In this document: in pieces, positions 1-6,062 of the stretch
Layout of the letters: each line of letters starts with the position of its first letter
Numbering within the stretch: position 1 is the stretch's first letter
Origin: Spirochaetales bacterium
Lineage (GTDB): Bacteria > Spirochaetota > Spirochaetia > Sphaerochaetales > Sphaerochaetaceae
Assembly: GCA_017475725.1 (NCBI GenBank)
Contig: JAFVFA010000147.1
Coordinates: 1 to 15,025, forward strand
Direction: 5' to 3'
DNA length: 15,025 nt
Notes under the pieces: model-generated
Database searches by the model: none
What the model saw: the letters and a program-made list of their open reading frames with translations, nothing else
Told to the model about the DNA's origin: nothing
Made by a program: the position numbers and the translations under genes

Positions 1-1045
1 TTATCTGCTCTGGGTTCTGGGCCCCATAATCGACCACAACGGAGAAGTGAAGGGTGTTCTGCCCGAAATCAACTGAGAAGGAATGGATTCGCGTGATTCC
101 TTCGTGTCTTCTGGAGATGTCCACGATCTGGTCCCACATCTCATCGGCCCTCGGGGAATCCAGCTCCGTTGCGCTGATTCCGACGGAGGTTAGCGTCAGC
201 CCCATCCCAAGGGCCTTCTCCTTGATGTTTGATGTGATCCTGGCGATCTCAGAGGCTTTGAGCCTGGAGTCGACCTCAATGTCAACGGATCCGATGCTCA
301 GCTCCTCGCCGTAGTCATGGATTATCAGGTTCGAAAGGCTCAGAACGCCTTCCTCGTTGGCTATCATGTGCTTTATCCCCATGACGAAATCGGGGTCAGC
401 CTTTGTTCCCAGGATCTTGTTCATGCAGTCCCGGACCATCTCTATGCCGGTGCGCAGGATCATGATCGATATCGCAAGGCAGAGATACCCTTCTATGTTC
501 ATGTTTATGAAGGTGTCCACCGCCATCCCCACCAGAACGGACAGGGCTATCAGGGAATCCCCCATGCTGTCTGTTCCCGAGAGGACAAGGCCCGGGGAGT
601 TGAGCTTGCGGCCCTTTCTGCGTGCCAGTATTCCATAGACAAGCTTGGTGGCGAGCGCTATGGACATCACAAGCACCGAATGGACGTTGTGGGAAGGGCT
701 TGGTCTGGGGTTGATTATTGCAATTATGGCGTGGAAGGCCGATCTGCCGCCAACGTAGAGGATGAAGGTGGAGAGTATCAGCGATGATATGTACTCGAAC
801 CTTCCATAGCCGAAGGGATGGTTCCTGTCAGCCCGCTTTCTCGTCAGTCTGGTGGAGACCACAATCAGGAGGAAGGAGAGGGAGTCCGCAAGGCTGTTGA
901 AGCTGTCCAGCCTTATTGCGTTGGATTTCACTGCGTTACCGACAATCAGCTTACCTATGAATAGCAGAAGGTTGAGTACGATGCCACCGACGGCAAAGAA
1001 GAGGATTGTCCTGTCTCTGTGCTGAACTTTTATGTTCCTGTCCAT
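1..1045 (-). CDS. Cation diffusion facilitator (CDF) family metal transporter, 3' end beyond window
   Basis: Reading the minus strand from the ATG at 1045 gives an uninterrupted frame of 348 codons that is still open at base 1, so the C-terminus lies outside. The protein begins MDRNIKVQHRDR and shows the CDF plan: a first membrane segment near residues 13-36, the motif HPFGYGRFEY at 76-85 after the second, further hydrophobic segments near 88-110, 121-140 and 164-200, then a soluble C-terminal domain. CDF proteins export divalent metals in exchange for protons. The intramembrane metal site reads N50-x3-D54 in TM2 and D159-x3-D163 in TM5, where zinc exporters usually have His/Asp-x3-Asp and His-x3-Asp. 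Replacement of the TM5 His by Asp is a feature of manganese-type members, so Mn2+ is a plausible but unproven substrate. An AAGAAGGAA ribosome site precedes the start. It is divergently arranged with the decarboxylase at 1145. Confidence 0.9.
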   Translation of the reverse strand, partial: MDRNIKVQHRDRTILFFAVGGIVLNLLLFIGKLIVGNAVKSNAIRLDSFNSLADSLSFLLIVVSTRLTRKRADRNHPFGYGRFEYISSLILSTFILYVGGRSAFHAIIAIINPRPSPSHNVHSVLVMSIALATKLVYGILARRKGRKLNSPGLVLSGTDSMGDSLIALSVLVGMAVDTFINMNIEGYLCLAISIMILRTGIEMVRDCMNKILGTKADPDFVMGIKHMIANEEGVLSLSNLIIHDYGEELSIGSVDIEVDSRLKASEIARITSNIKEKALGMGLTLTSVGISATELDSPRADEMWDQIVDISRRHEGITRIHSFSVDFGQNTLHFSVVVDYGAQNPEQI

Positions 1046-1109
1046 GGTTACATGTTCCTTCTTTGGGGTTTTGCTGTCAATGATCTTATGGACTATTGAA
1101 TTGTGCATG

Positions 1110-1138
1110 CTCCATGCTGTACGTTTTAATACATGGAG
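1110..1138. promoter_or_regulatory. Inverted repeat in the divergent CDF/decarboxylase promoter region
   Basis: CTCCATG (1110-1116) and CATGGAG (1132-1138) form a perfect 7-bp inverted repeat with a 15-nt spacer. The spacer holds a -10-like TTTAAT (1125-1130); a weak -35 TTGTGC lies at 1101-1106, 18 nt upstream of it. The right arm contains the ribosome-binding GGAGG of the gene at 1145. Depending on where transcription starts, it could be a protein-binding site around the -10 box or a hairpin masking the ribosome site. The repeat is seen directly; function is inferred. Confidence 0.35.
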
Positions 1139-1144
1139 GATTGA

Positions 1145-2314
1145 ATGGACTACGGGGAGAGCCATGAGGCCGTTACACTGGAGCTGATCGGAATTCTTGA
1201 GGGGAGCGCGGAACTGAAGGCGCTTCTGGAGAAATCCATAGCCAAGGCGCACCAAATCAATCCTGACCCCATGACGAATCCTGTGCATGACCTTGGATCT
1301 TATCTCCGGTTTCTGGACAGATGCTCAAGATCGATGCCGTGGGAGATCAACCCCACTGACGAGTATGATCTGCTCTATGACAGAATAGACCAGGGCATGG
1401 GCTGCCTGTACTTTGTGTGCGACCAGCCTCTGGAGGAGCTTGAGGGAAGGGGCTATTACCACAACTCCCTGATCCACCATCAGCCTTTCTCCGGCTGGTT
1501 CAGGAGATTCCTCTCCGCAATGGGGAGTTTTCTCGACACAGAGCGGTCCTGGTGCGATGAGTACTTTCGAAACGCCTTGGCCTGTCCCTCCTTCCACCTT
1601 GACGACGGCACATATGAGGATCCCTCGAACTGGAGGACCTTCAACGGATTCTTCGCCCGCCGGCTGGCAGACCCGTCCAGAAGACCGATATCCGAGCCGG
1701 ACAACCCCTGCGTTGTGGTCTCCCCGGCAGACTCGAAGCCTTTCGGCCTTTGGCGCATTGACAGTGGAAGCAGGTTCTCGGAGGGTGTGGGAATAAAGAC
1801 GTTCACATTCAACGATGTCCGCTCTCTGCTTGGATGCAGCAGATTCGCGGACGAATTCGGAAATGGAGCCATCACCCATACAACCTTGGATGTCAACGAC
1901 TACCATCGCTTCCATTTCCCTGTTGACGGAACGGTCCGTGAGGTCCTGCACATTCCGCAGAACGATGGTCCCGGGGGAGTGATAACCTGGGTTTCTGCAG
2001 AAGGCTGCTACAGGGCAGTCAAAGCCGATGGTCTGGACTGGCAGCCTTTCGAGACCCGTGCGGTTGTTGTGATCGAGACGGCAAAGGGCCATGTGGCGGT
2101 GGTGCCCGTGGGCATGTGCCAGGTCTGCTCCGTGAACTTCGAGAACTCAGTCGTTCCCGGTGCAAAGGTCAGGAAGGGCGATCCCATGGGTCATTTCCTG
2201 TTCGGTGGAAGCGACATAGCCATGGTGTTCAGCGAAGACCTTTGCTTTGAGGTCTCTGCTGCACCGGGCCGCCACCTGCTGATGGGTGAGGAATACGGCA
2301 GAATCCGCATCTGA
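1145..2314 (+). CDS. Phosphatidylserine decarboxylase-family pyruvoyl enzyme with long N-terminal domain
   Basis: A 389-residue protein with a GGAGGA ribosome site four bases before its ATG. The C-terminal half has the family hallmarks: NGFFARRL (167-174), SPADS with the triad Asp196, DYHRFHFPVDG (252-262) with His254, and FGGSDI (353-358), where Ser356 should become the pyruvoyl group after self-cleavage at Gly355-Ser356. The family splits itself into beta and alpha chains and decarboxylates an amino-acid headgroup or amino acid. Roughly 160 residues precede the core, longer than in the compact bacterial Psd (about 290 aa or less). The layout resembles members with an extra N-terminal PSDC-type domain, which include the fungal tryptophan decarboxylase PsiD. 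No strong membrane anchor is visible and no phosphatidylserine synthase lies nearby, so the substrate may be phosphatidylserine or a free amino acid. Family is confident, substrate is not. Confidence 0.9.
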   Translation: MDYGESHEAVTLELIGILEGSAELKALLEKSIAKAHQINPDPMTNPVHDLGSYLRFLDRCSRSMPWEINPTDEYDLLYDRIDQGMGCLYFVCDQPLEELEGRGYYHNSLIHHQPFSGWFRRFLSAMGSFLDTERSWCDEYFRNALACPSFHLDDGTYEDPSNWRTFNGFFARRLADPSRRPISEPDNPCVVVSPADSKPFGLWRIDSGSRFSEGVGIKTFTFNDVRSLLGCSRFADEFGNGAITHTTLDVNDYHRFHFPVDGTVREVLHIPQNDGPGGVITWVSAEGCYRAVKADGLDWQPFETRAVVVIETAKGHVAVVPVGMCQVCSVNFENSVVPGAKVRKGDPMGHFLFGGSDIAMVFSEDLCFEVSAAPGRHLLMGEEYGRIRI

Positions 2315-2348
2315 ACATGTATTTTTATTCGTCTTTGGCGGATAATAA

Positions 2349-2378
2349 TTGACATTAGGGGCATCAAACCTTTATTCT
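2349..2378 (+). promoter_or_regulatory. Sigma70-like promoter placed for a leaderless transcript of the cysteine-cluster gene
   Basis: A consensus -35 TTGACA (2349-2354) is followed after 18 nt by TATTCT (2373-2378; 4 of 6 consensus positions). Transcription would start about 2385, within a few bases of the ATG at 2388. There is no Shine-Dalgarno in this stretch, so the mRNA would be leaderless or nearly so. An in-frame TTG at 2349 is part of the -35 box and is unlikely to be a start codon. Confidence 0.5.
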
Positions 2379-2387
2379 CGCATCGTT

Positions 2388-3065
2388 ATGGACTGCGAGA
2401 GAGACAAGATTGTGGAGATTTTCGGAGACTCCTCCCTGGGAGAGTGCCTTGGAGAGCTATCCGGAATCTACAGCCAGATCGAGTCTGAAACCGATGATTT
2501 CTGCCGGAGCCACAACATCCACTGCACCGGCGGCTGCGGCACCTGCTGCGAGCACTTCGTTCCGGACATAACCCCCGCAGAGGCCAAGCTGGTTGCCGCA
2601 TATCTTCTTCTGGTCAAGAAGGACATAGAGCTCATAAACAGGCTTCAGCAGCCTAATGGCGGCCAATGCCCGCTGTACGACAGGGACAATCCCTTCCATT
2701 GCCAGGTCTATCCCGTCAGACCTCTGATCTGCAGGCTCTTCGGCCAGTGCGCATCAAGGATGAAGGACGGCACCGCGGTCTTCCACAGATGCAAGTTCGA
2801 TGGTGGCAGGAACATGCCGGAGGAGCTTGTATTCGGACCCGATTCCGGCGTCAGGACCATGGACGAGTACGGAATCCAGATCCACGCCCTTGACAGCGGG
2901 AACTCCGACACCACAGAGGATTTGGACATCGCAGTCACAAAGGCTCTGAACGAGGTCGCGATGGTGGCCTCCTACATGGGGATTCTGGGGAGACCCTCCA
3001 ACGATGACGATGATTCCACCCCGACTCCCACTCCTACGCCTACACCGACTCCTCAGGCTTCCTGA
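2388..3065 (+). CDS. YkgJ-family cysteine cluster (putative Zn/Fe-S) protein with Thr-Pro repeat tail
   Basis: A 225-residue soluble protein. Its core is the CxxxCxxCC cluster CTGGCGTCC (C46, C50, C53, C54), followed by further cysteines at 94, 105, 115, 121 and 135 in the arrangement CPLYD...HCQVYPVRPLICRLFG...C...HRCKF. This is the pattern of the YkgJ/UPF0153 family (CxxCxxCC), thought to bind zinc or an iron-sulfur cluster; molecular function is unknown for most members. The protein ends in a Asp4-Ser stretch, six Thr-Pro repeats and QAS, which is unusual for the family. The ATG at 2388 is chosen because the only upstream in-frame candidate, TTG at 2349, overlaps a -35 promoter box. No ribosome site is visible. 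Followed after 90 nt by the membrane-protein/regulator cassette, which has its own promoter. Confidence 0.85.
   Translation: MDCERDKIVEIFGDSSLGECLGELSGIYSQIESETDDFCRSHNIHCTGGCGTCCEHFVPDITPAEAKLVAAYLLLVKKDIELINRLQQPNGGQCPLYDRDNPFHCQVYPVRPLICRLFGQCASRMKDGTAVFHRCKFDGGRNMPEELVFGPDSGVRTMDEYGIQIHALDSGNSDTTEDLDIAVTKALNEVAMVASYMGILGRPSNDDDDSTPTPTPTPTPTPQAS
3018..3053 (+). repeat. (Thr-Pro)6 coding repeat at the C-terminus of the cysteine-cluster protein
   Basis: Twelve codons encode six Thr-Pro dipeptides. The Thr codons are ACC, ACT, ACT, ACG, ACA, ACT and the Pro codons CCG, CCC, CCT, CCT, CCG, CCT, so the DNA repeat is degenerate while the peptide repeat is exact. This suggests selection on the extended, proline-rich peptide rather than recent slippage. 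Confidence 0.85.
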
Positions 3066-3086
3066 TATAGTCTCCTGAAAAAGGTG

Positions 3087-3115
3087 TTGACAAGTATACT
3101 TGGCAGAGTTATATT
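3087..3115 (+). promoter_or_regulatory. Near-consensus sigma70 promoter of the membrane protein/XRE regulator cassette
   Basis: TTGACA (3087-3092), a 17-nt spacer, then TATATT (3110-3115; 5 of 6 consensus positions). Transcription should start near 3122. It is the strongest promoter in the window by eye, and two palindromic operators sit on it, one across the -35/spacer and one at the predicted start. A strong promoter with tight operators fits a repressed, inducible or autoregulated unit. Confidence 0.8.
3088..3105. promoter_or_regulatory. Operator 1: palindrome over the -35 region
   Basis: TGACAAG-TATA-CTTGGCA. The central CAAGTATACTTG (3091-3102) is a perfect 12-bp palindrome. The arms match operator 2 at 13 of 14 positions. 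It overlaps the -35 hexamer and spacer, so a bound repressor would block RNA polymerase. The XRE protein encoded at 3488 is the obvious candidate ligand (inference). Confidence 0.7.
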
Positions 3116-3120
3116 GTACC

Positions 3121-3138
3121 TGCCAAGAAAACTTGGCA
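3121..3138. promoter_or_regulatory. Operator 2: palindrome at the predicted transcription start
   Basis: TGCCAAG-AAAA-CTTGGCA, a perfect 7-bp inverted repeat around a 4-nt centre. Its centre is 33 bp from the centre of operator 1, about three helical turns, so two bound dimers would lie on roughly the same DNA face. If transcribed, it would also fold into a small hairpin at the extreme 5' end of the mRNA. Confidence 0.7.
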
Positions 3139-3155
3139 TAAAGGAGATGATTACT

Positions 3156-3479
3156 ATGACAAAGGAAGAGATTCTGGAAAGAAGCAGGTCCGAGAACAGG
3201 GGAAAGGACATTGTGGAGGAGGAGTTCATCAGGAAAGGTTTCCTGGTTTGTTGGATTGTGTCGCTTGTCCTGGCCGCAATGGTGGCAATGGTTGAGGGGG
3301 TTGTCCTTGGAATCACAAACTACGGGATCTTCTTCTCACTGATGAGCGGTCTGTTCTCGTTCTTCCTGATGAAGTACATAAGGCTCAGGAAGAGGCATGA
3401 GCTTTTCATCACAATCATGTATGGGGTTGCGGCCATCTGCTTCCTGATCTGCTGGATCCTGAATCTGGCAAACGGTTGA
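3156..3479 (+). CDS. Small three-helix membrane protein partnered with an XRE regulator (DUF6442-like)
   Basis: A 107-residue protein starting MTKEEILERSRSENRGKD. The charged, cytoplasm-like N-terminus of about 26 residues is followed by three hydrophobic segments, near residues 27-48, 53-71 and 79-103. The N-terminal pattern (KEEILE-SR-EN-GKD) resembles small DUF6442-type membrane proteins found beside XRE regulators in gut bacteria; function is unknown. The start at 3156 is chosen because AAGGAG (3141-3146) lies 9 nt upstream; the in-frame ATG at 3147 abuts that site directly. The stop is 8 nt before the regulator's ATG, so the two are almost certainly cotranscribed from the twin-operator promoter. 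It may sense or respond to an envelope signal relayed to the regulator (inference). Confidence 0.8.
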   Translation: MTKEEILERSRSENRGKDIVEEEFIRKGFLVCWIVSLVLAAMVAMVEGVVLGITNYGIFFSLMSGLFSFFLMKYIRLRKRHELFITIMYGVAAICFLICWILNLANG

Positions 3480-3487
3480 GGCGCAAT

Positions 3488-3697
3488 ATGGATGACAGTC
3501 TGGTATTGAAGAACAACCTGAAGACCATCAGGTCGGAGAAGGGGCTGTCCCAGGGGCAGCTGGCGGAGATGGTTGGTGTCTCCAGAAACACCATAAGCTC
3601 CATTGAGACGGGACAGTTCAACCCCACGGCGAAGCTTGCCCTGATACTCTGCATCGCCTTGGACCGGAAGTTCGAGGATATATTCTACTTCGATTGA
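3488..3697 (+). CDS. XRE/Cro-CI-family helix-turn-helix transcriptional regulator
   Basis: A 69-residue protein that is almost entirely an HTH_3 domain: LKNNLKTIRSEKGLSQGQLAEMVGVSR, then the recognition helix SRNTISSIETG and the closing NPTAKLALILCIALDRKFEDIFYFD. It belongs to the compact YozG/YgzD-like regulators with no sensor domain. GAGG (3478-3481), overlapping the stop codon of the upstream membrane-protein gene, serves as ribosome site 6 nt before the ATG; an alternative TTG at 3476 is less likely. It most likely binds the two palindromes at 3088-3105 and 3121-3138 as a dimer and controls its own operon. Convergent with the isomerase-like gene, only 20 bp away. Confidence 0.92.
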   Translation: MDDSLVLKNNLKTIRSEKGLSQGQLAEMVGVSRNTISSIETGQFNPTAKLALILCIALDRKFEDIFYFD

Positions 3698-3717
3698 GAC
3701 CTGGGCGGCTCACGCCA

Positions 3718-4923
3718 TCAGACCTTGACCCCCAGGAACTCCTCAATCTGCCTTCTTTGCCTTCCGTAGAATACTATGTGGTGGTTGCCGCAGGGCCATT
3801 TGAGAAGATCGCCGACATGATCGCAATCATCGAACTGTATCTCGATCTGCGTTCTGCAGAGGGTCCTCTCGTTCAGATTCCTTATGATTGTGCCTTCGGC
3901 GCACCAGAAGGTTCTGAGATCCCTTGAGATCCTCAGGACAGTCACAGGGCCTTCCTTCAGCTCGCCCTTGATGGCAACCCCGATTCCTGACTCGAAATGG
4001 GTGTCGAAGCTGTAGCTCTCCGGCATGTCCAGGGGCAGGGTGCAGTGTGCAATGACCATCCTGTTCGCATCGGGGTCTATCCTTGATGGGTTCGCCTGGA
4101 AGGAGGACTGGCCCGTGACCTTGCGGACAACGGCCATTGTGAGCATGCTCATTATGTCGCCTTCGCAGCTTCCTATGATGCCCTGTGCGTTCAGCGTTGC
4201 AAGTGACAGGCAGCCTGTGGTGTGGATGGAGTCCAGAAGGTCGAAGCATCTGATCGTCAGCCCGTCAAGGCCGTATCTGTCCTTCAGTTCTCCGACTGCC
4301 TCCACAAGTCTCTTGGAGGAGCCGAAGTCCAGATTTCCGCTTGTCTCCTCCTTTTTCCCTGTGCACCTGTAGGCTTCGAGCAGCTCATCCATCGAGATGT
4401 CTATGAGCTCGGAGCCGAAGATGTCCTTGACCTTGGCCCTGTCCGGCGTAGATGCTATCAGCCAGTCGGAAGGGTGCCCTATGACACCGTACCTGCCTCC
4501 AAGCCCTATTGTGGCCTTGCCAATGTGAGAGCAGCTCCGATGTCCCGTTTCCGCTGTTTTCCCTTCAATGAGTGCCCTTATTCTGCCGGCGATGTACTGC
4601 GGGCTCCCGTGCAGAATCTCTCCCGGAAGCCGGTTGTCGTTCAGATAGGTGAGTATCTCCAAGGATGCGGCAAGGCTGTTGTCGGTGCCGCTGGTCAGAA
4701 GGTAGTAGGGGGCCTTCAGGGAACCGAAGGCCTTCAGGAACTTGCCCTCGCTGCCGCCGGAGGAGATGAAGATCAGCTTGAGGTCCGCATCGTAGTCCTC
4801 TATTGGTGCAGGAACGAGCCGCTGTCCCAGATTCCTTTCCATTTCCTCGAAGAGGACCCTGTTCCTCTCTGAGAGAAGGGTTGCCCTGTTTATGTCTGAC
4901 GAAAAACTTGAAACTTTTATCAT
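3718..4923 (-). CDS. L-fucose/L-arabinose isomerase-fold protein, substrate unknown
   Basis: A 401-residue protein. The C-terminal half carries the isomerase-like signature: CEGDIMSMLTMAVVRKVTG (253-271), NPSRID (278-283), IAHCTLP (291-297) and a late GNHHIVFYG (379-387). In the FucI/AraA superfamily, acidic residues and histidines in such positions bind the Mn2+ that drives aldose-ketose isomerisation; here E254, D256, H293 and H381/H382 are candidates by position only. The N-terminal half shows a Rossmann-like segment LKLIFISSGGSEGKFL (48-63). It is shorter than classical AraA (about 500 aa) or FucI (about 590 aa), so it is one of the uncharacterised fucose-isomerase-like proteins. No sugar kinase, aldolase or sugar transporter is adjacent to hint at the substrate. 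No clear ribosome site precedes the ATG at 4923, but a -10-like TAGAAT lies 6 nt upstream. Confidence 0.75.
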   Translation of the reverse strand: MIKVSSFSSDINRATLLSERNRVLFEEMERNLGQRLVPAPIEDYDADLKLIFISSGGSEGKFLKAFGSLKAPYYLLTSGTDNSLAASLEILTYLNDNRLPGEILHGSPQYIAGRIRALIEGKTAETGHRSCSHIGKATIGLGGRYGVIGHPSDWLIASTPDRAKVKDIFGSELIDISMDELLEAYRCTGKKEETSGNLDFGSSKRLVEAVGELKDRYGLDGLTIRCFDLLDSIHTTGCLSLATLNAQGIIGSCEGDIMSMLTMAVVRKVTGQSSFQANPSRIDPDANRMVIAHCTLPLDMPESYSFDTHFESGIGVAIKGELKEGPVTVLRISRDLRTFWCAEGTIIRNLNERTLCRTQIEIQFDDCDHVGDLLKWPCGNHHIVFYGRQRRQIEEFLGVKV

Positions 4924-4935
4924 GCCTATATTCTA
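4924..4935 (-). promoter_or_regulatory. -10-like box immediately upstream of the isomerase-like gene (possible leaderless start)
   Basis: On the minus strand TAGAAT (4935-4930; 5 of 6 consensus positions) is followed by six bases and then the ATG at 4923. There is no Shine-Dalgarno. No good -35 element is seen at 16-18 nt spacing, so the promoter call is tentative. Confidence 0.35.
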
Positions 4936-4957
4936 TCACATTACCCCTGTCCAAATG

Positions 4958-4986
4958 TAGAAACGACATGGAAAAATATGTATGAT
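4958..4986 (+). promoter_or_regulatory. Probable promoter of the 3-hydroxyacyl-CoA dehydrogenase gene
   Basis: TAGAAA (4958-4963; 4 of 6), a 17-nt spacer, then TATGAT (4981-4986; 5 of 6). The predicted start near 4993 gives a short leader carrying the strong ribosome site AGGGGAGG ahead of the ATG at 5021. Confidence 0.5.
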
Positions 4987-5020
4987 TGGAACATAAACCC
5001 AAGTAAGGGGAGGAAAAAGC

Positions 5021-5992
5021 ATGGGATACAGAAAAGTGGTTGTGGCTGGTGGTGGAGTCCTGGGAAGCCAGATTGCATATCAGGCCGCATATTGTGGATT
5101 CGACGTGACTGTATGGCTCAGAAGCGAGGCTTCAATCGGAAGGGCCCAGCCCAAGATCGACAACCTCTATGAGGAATACAGGAAGATCATCGAGATCATG
5201 GACACACCGGAAGGCAAGAACCCTGCAGTATGGGCAAGGGGAATCGCCGATCTGGACGGATTCGACAAGGCAAAGTGCCTTGCACAGGCAGAGAATGCCT
5301 ACAAGAGCCTCAAGCTTGAGCTGGACATGGCAAAGGCCGTCGAGGATGCGGACCTTGTGATCGAGTCCATGGCTGAGGACACAAAGGAGAAGATCGCCTT
5401 CTATCAGAAGATGGCTCCGCTCCTTCCAGAGAAGACTGTCGTTGTGACGAACTCATCGACTCTTCTTCCTTCAACCTTCGCAAAGTACACAGGCAGACCT
5501 GACAAGTATCTGTCGCTGCATTTCGCGAACCACATCTGGACGAACAACACTGCAGAGGTCATGGCCCAGCCGCTCACAGACAAGAGATACTTCGAAGAGC
5601 TGATCCAGTTCGCCAACGAGATCAGAATGGTCGCCCTTCCTGTGAACAAGGAGAAGAACGGCTATCTTCTGAACTCCCTGCTTGTTCCGTTCCTTCTGAG
5701 CGGACTCGATCTCTATGTGAATGGGGTATCTGACCCGGAGAGCATCGACAAGGCCTGGACGCTTGGAACAGGCGCCCCAAGAGGCCCGTTCCAGATCTTC
5801 GACGTGGTCGGCATGAAGACCGCATACCACATCGTCCTGCAGTACCAGAAGGTTCCTGGACTCTTCGGACCTCTGCTCAAGAAGATGATGATGCCGTACA
5901 ACTTCAAGGCCCAGGAGGCTTGTCTCAAGAAGATGATAGACGAGGGCAAGCTCGGAAAGGCTTCCGGCGAGGGTTTCTACAAGTACAATTGA
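5021..5992 (+). CDS. 3-hydroxyacyl-CoA dehydrogenase family protein (stand-alone)
   Basis: A 323-residue NAD-dependent enzyme of the 3-hydroxyacyl/3-hydroxybutyryl-CoA dehydrogenase family, which oxidises 3-hydroxyacyl-CoA to the 3-keto form or runs in reverse. The N-terminal Rossmann fold starts VVVAGGGVLGSQIAYQAA with Gly10/Gly12/Gly15. The catalytic pair is visible as His167 in LHFANH and Glu179 in TAEVM; NSSTLLPST (144-152) matches the family's substrate-binding Ser segment. The helical C-terminal domain runs from about 195 to the closing GEGFYKYN. The usual HF-x-NP motif reads HFANH here, a variant also known in a Firmicute-type subgroup. No thiolase, crotonase or acyl-CoA dehydrogenase lies adjacent, so it may act on a substrate outside the classical butyrate pathway. 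The ribosome site is AGGGGAGG, and a hairpin terminator follows 22 nt after the stop. Confidence 0.9.
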   Translation: MGYRKVVVAGGGVLGSQIAYQAAYCGFDVTVWLRSEASIGRAQPKIDNLYEEYRKIIEIMDTPEGKNPAVWARGIADLDGFDKAKCLAQAENAYKSLKLELDMAKAVEDADLVIESMAEDTKEKIAFYQKMAPLLPEKTVVVTNSSTLLPSTFAKYTGRPDKYLSLHFANHIWTNNTAEVMAQPLTDKRYFEELIQFANEIRMVALPVNKEKNGYLLNSLLVPFLLSGLDLYVNGVSDPESIDKAWTLGTGAPRGPFQIFDVVGMKTAYHIVLQYQKVPGLFGPLLKKMMMPYNFKAQEACLKKMIDEGKLGKASGEGFYKYN

Positions 5993-6014
5993 TCGCCGTC
6001 ATGGCTTATAAGAG

Positions 6015-6047
6015 GAAGGCTGCCTTTCGGGGCAGCCTTCTGCTTTC
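6015..6047 (+). terminator. Rho-independent terminator after the 3-hydroxyacyl-CoA dehydrogenase gene
   Basis: GAAGGCTGCC (6015-6024) pairs perfectly with GGCAGCCTTC (6031-6040) around the loop TTTCGG, then the T-rich TGCTTTC follows. The tail is only moderately T-rich on the plus strand and poor on the minus strand. It therefore mainly serves the plus-strand gene but may also slow minus-strand transcription leaving the NUP gene. Confidence 0.8.
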
Positions 6048-6062
6048 TTGGGGGTTTCTCTG

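Noticed and set aside
317..787. A 156-codon plus-strand frame inside the CDF transporter gene
   Set aside because: The opposite strand has an uninterrupted transporter frame with HPFGYGRFEY and metal-site motifs.
1325..2092. A 255-codon minus-strand frame inside the decarboxylase gene
   Set aside because: Antisense to an intact family gene, low-complexity His/Val/Leu-rich composition, no ribosome site or motif.
3702..3717. Small hairpin in the 20-bp gap between the XRE gene and the convergent isomerase-like gene as a terminator
   Set aside because: The stem is only about five pairs with a bulged G, and there is no T-tract on either side.
4222..4872. A 216-codon plus-strand frame inside the isomerase-like gene
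   Set aside because: Antisense shadow; the minus-strand frame has conserved motifs along its whole length.
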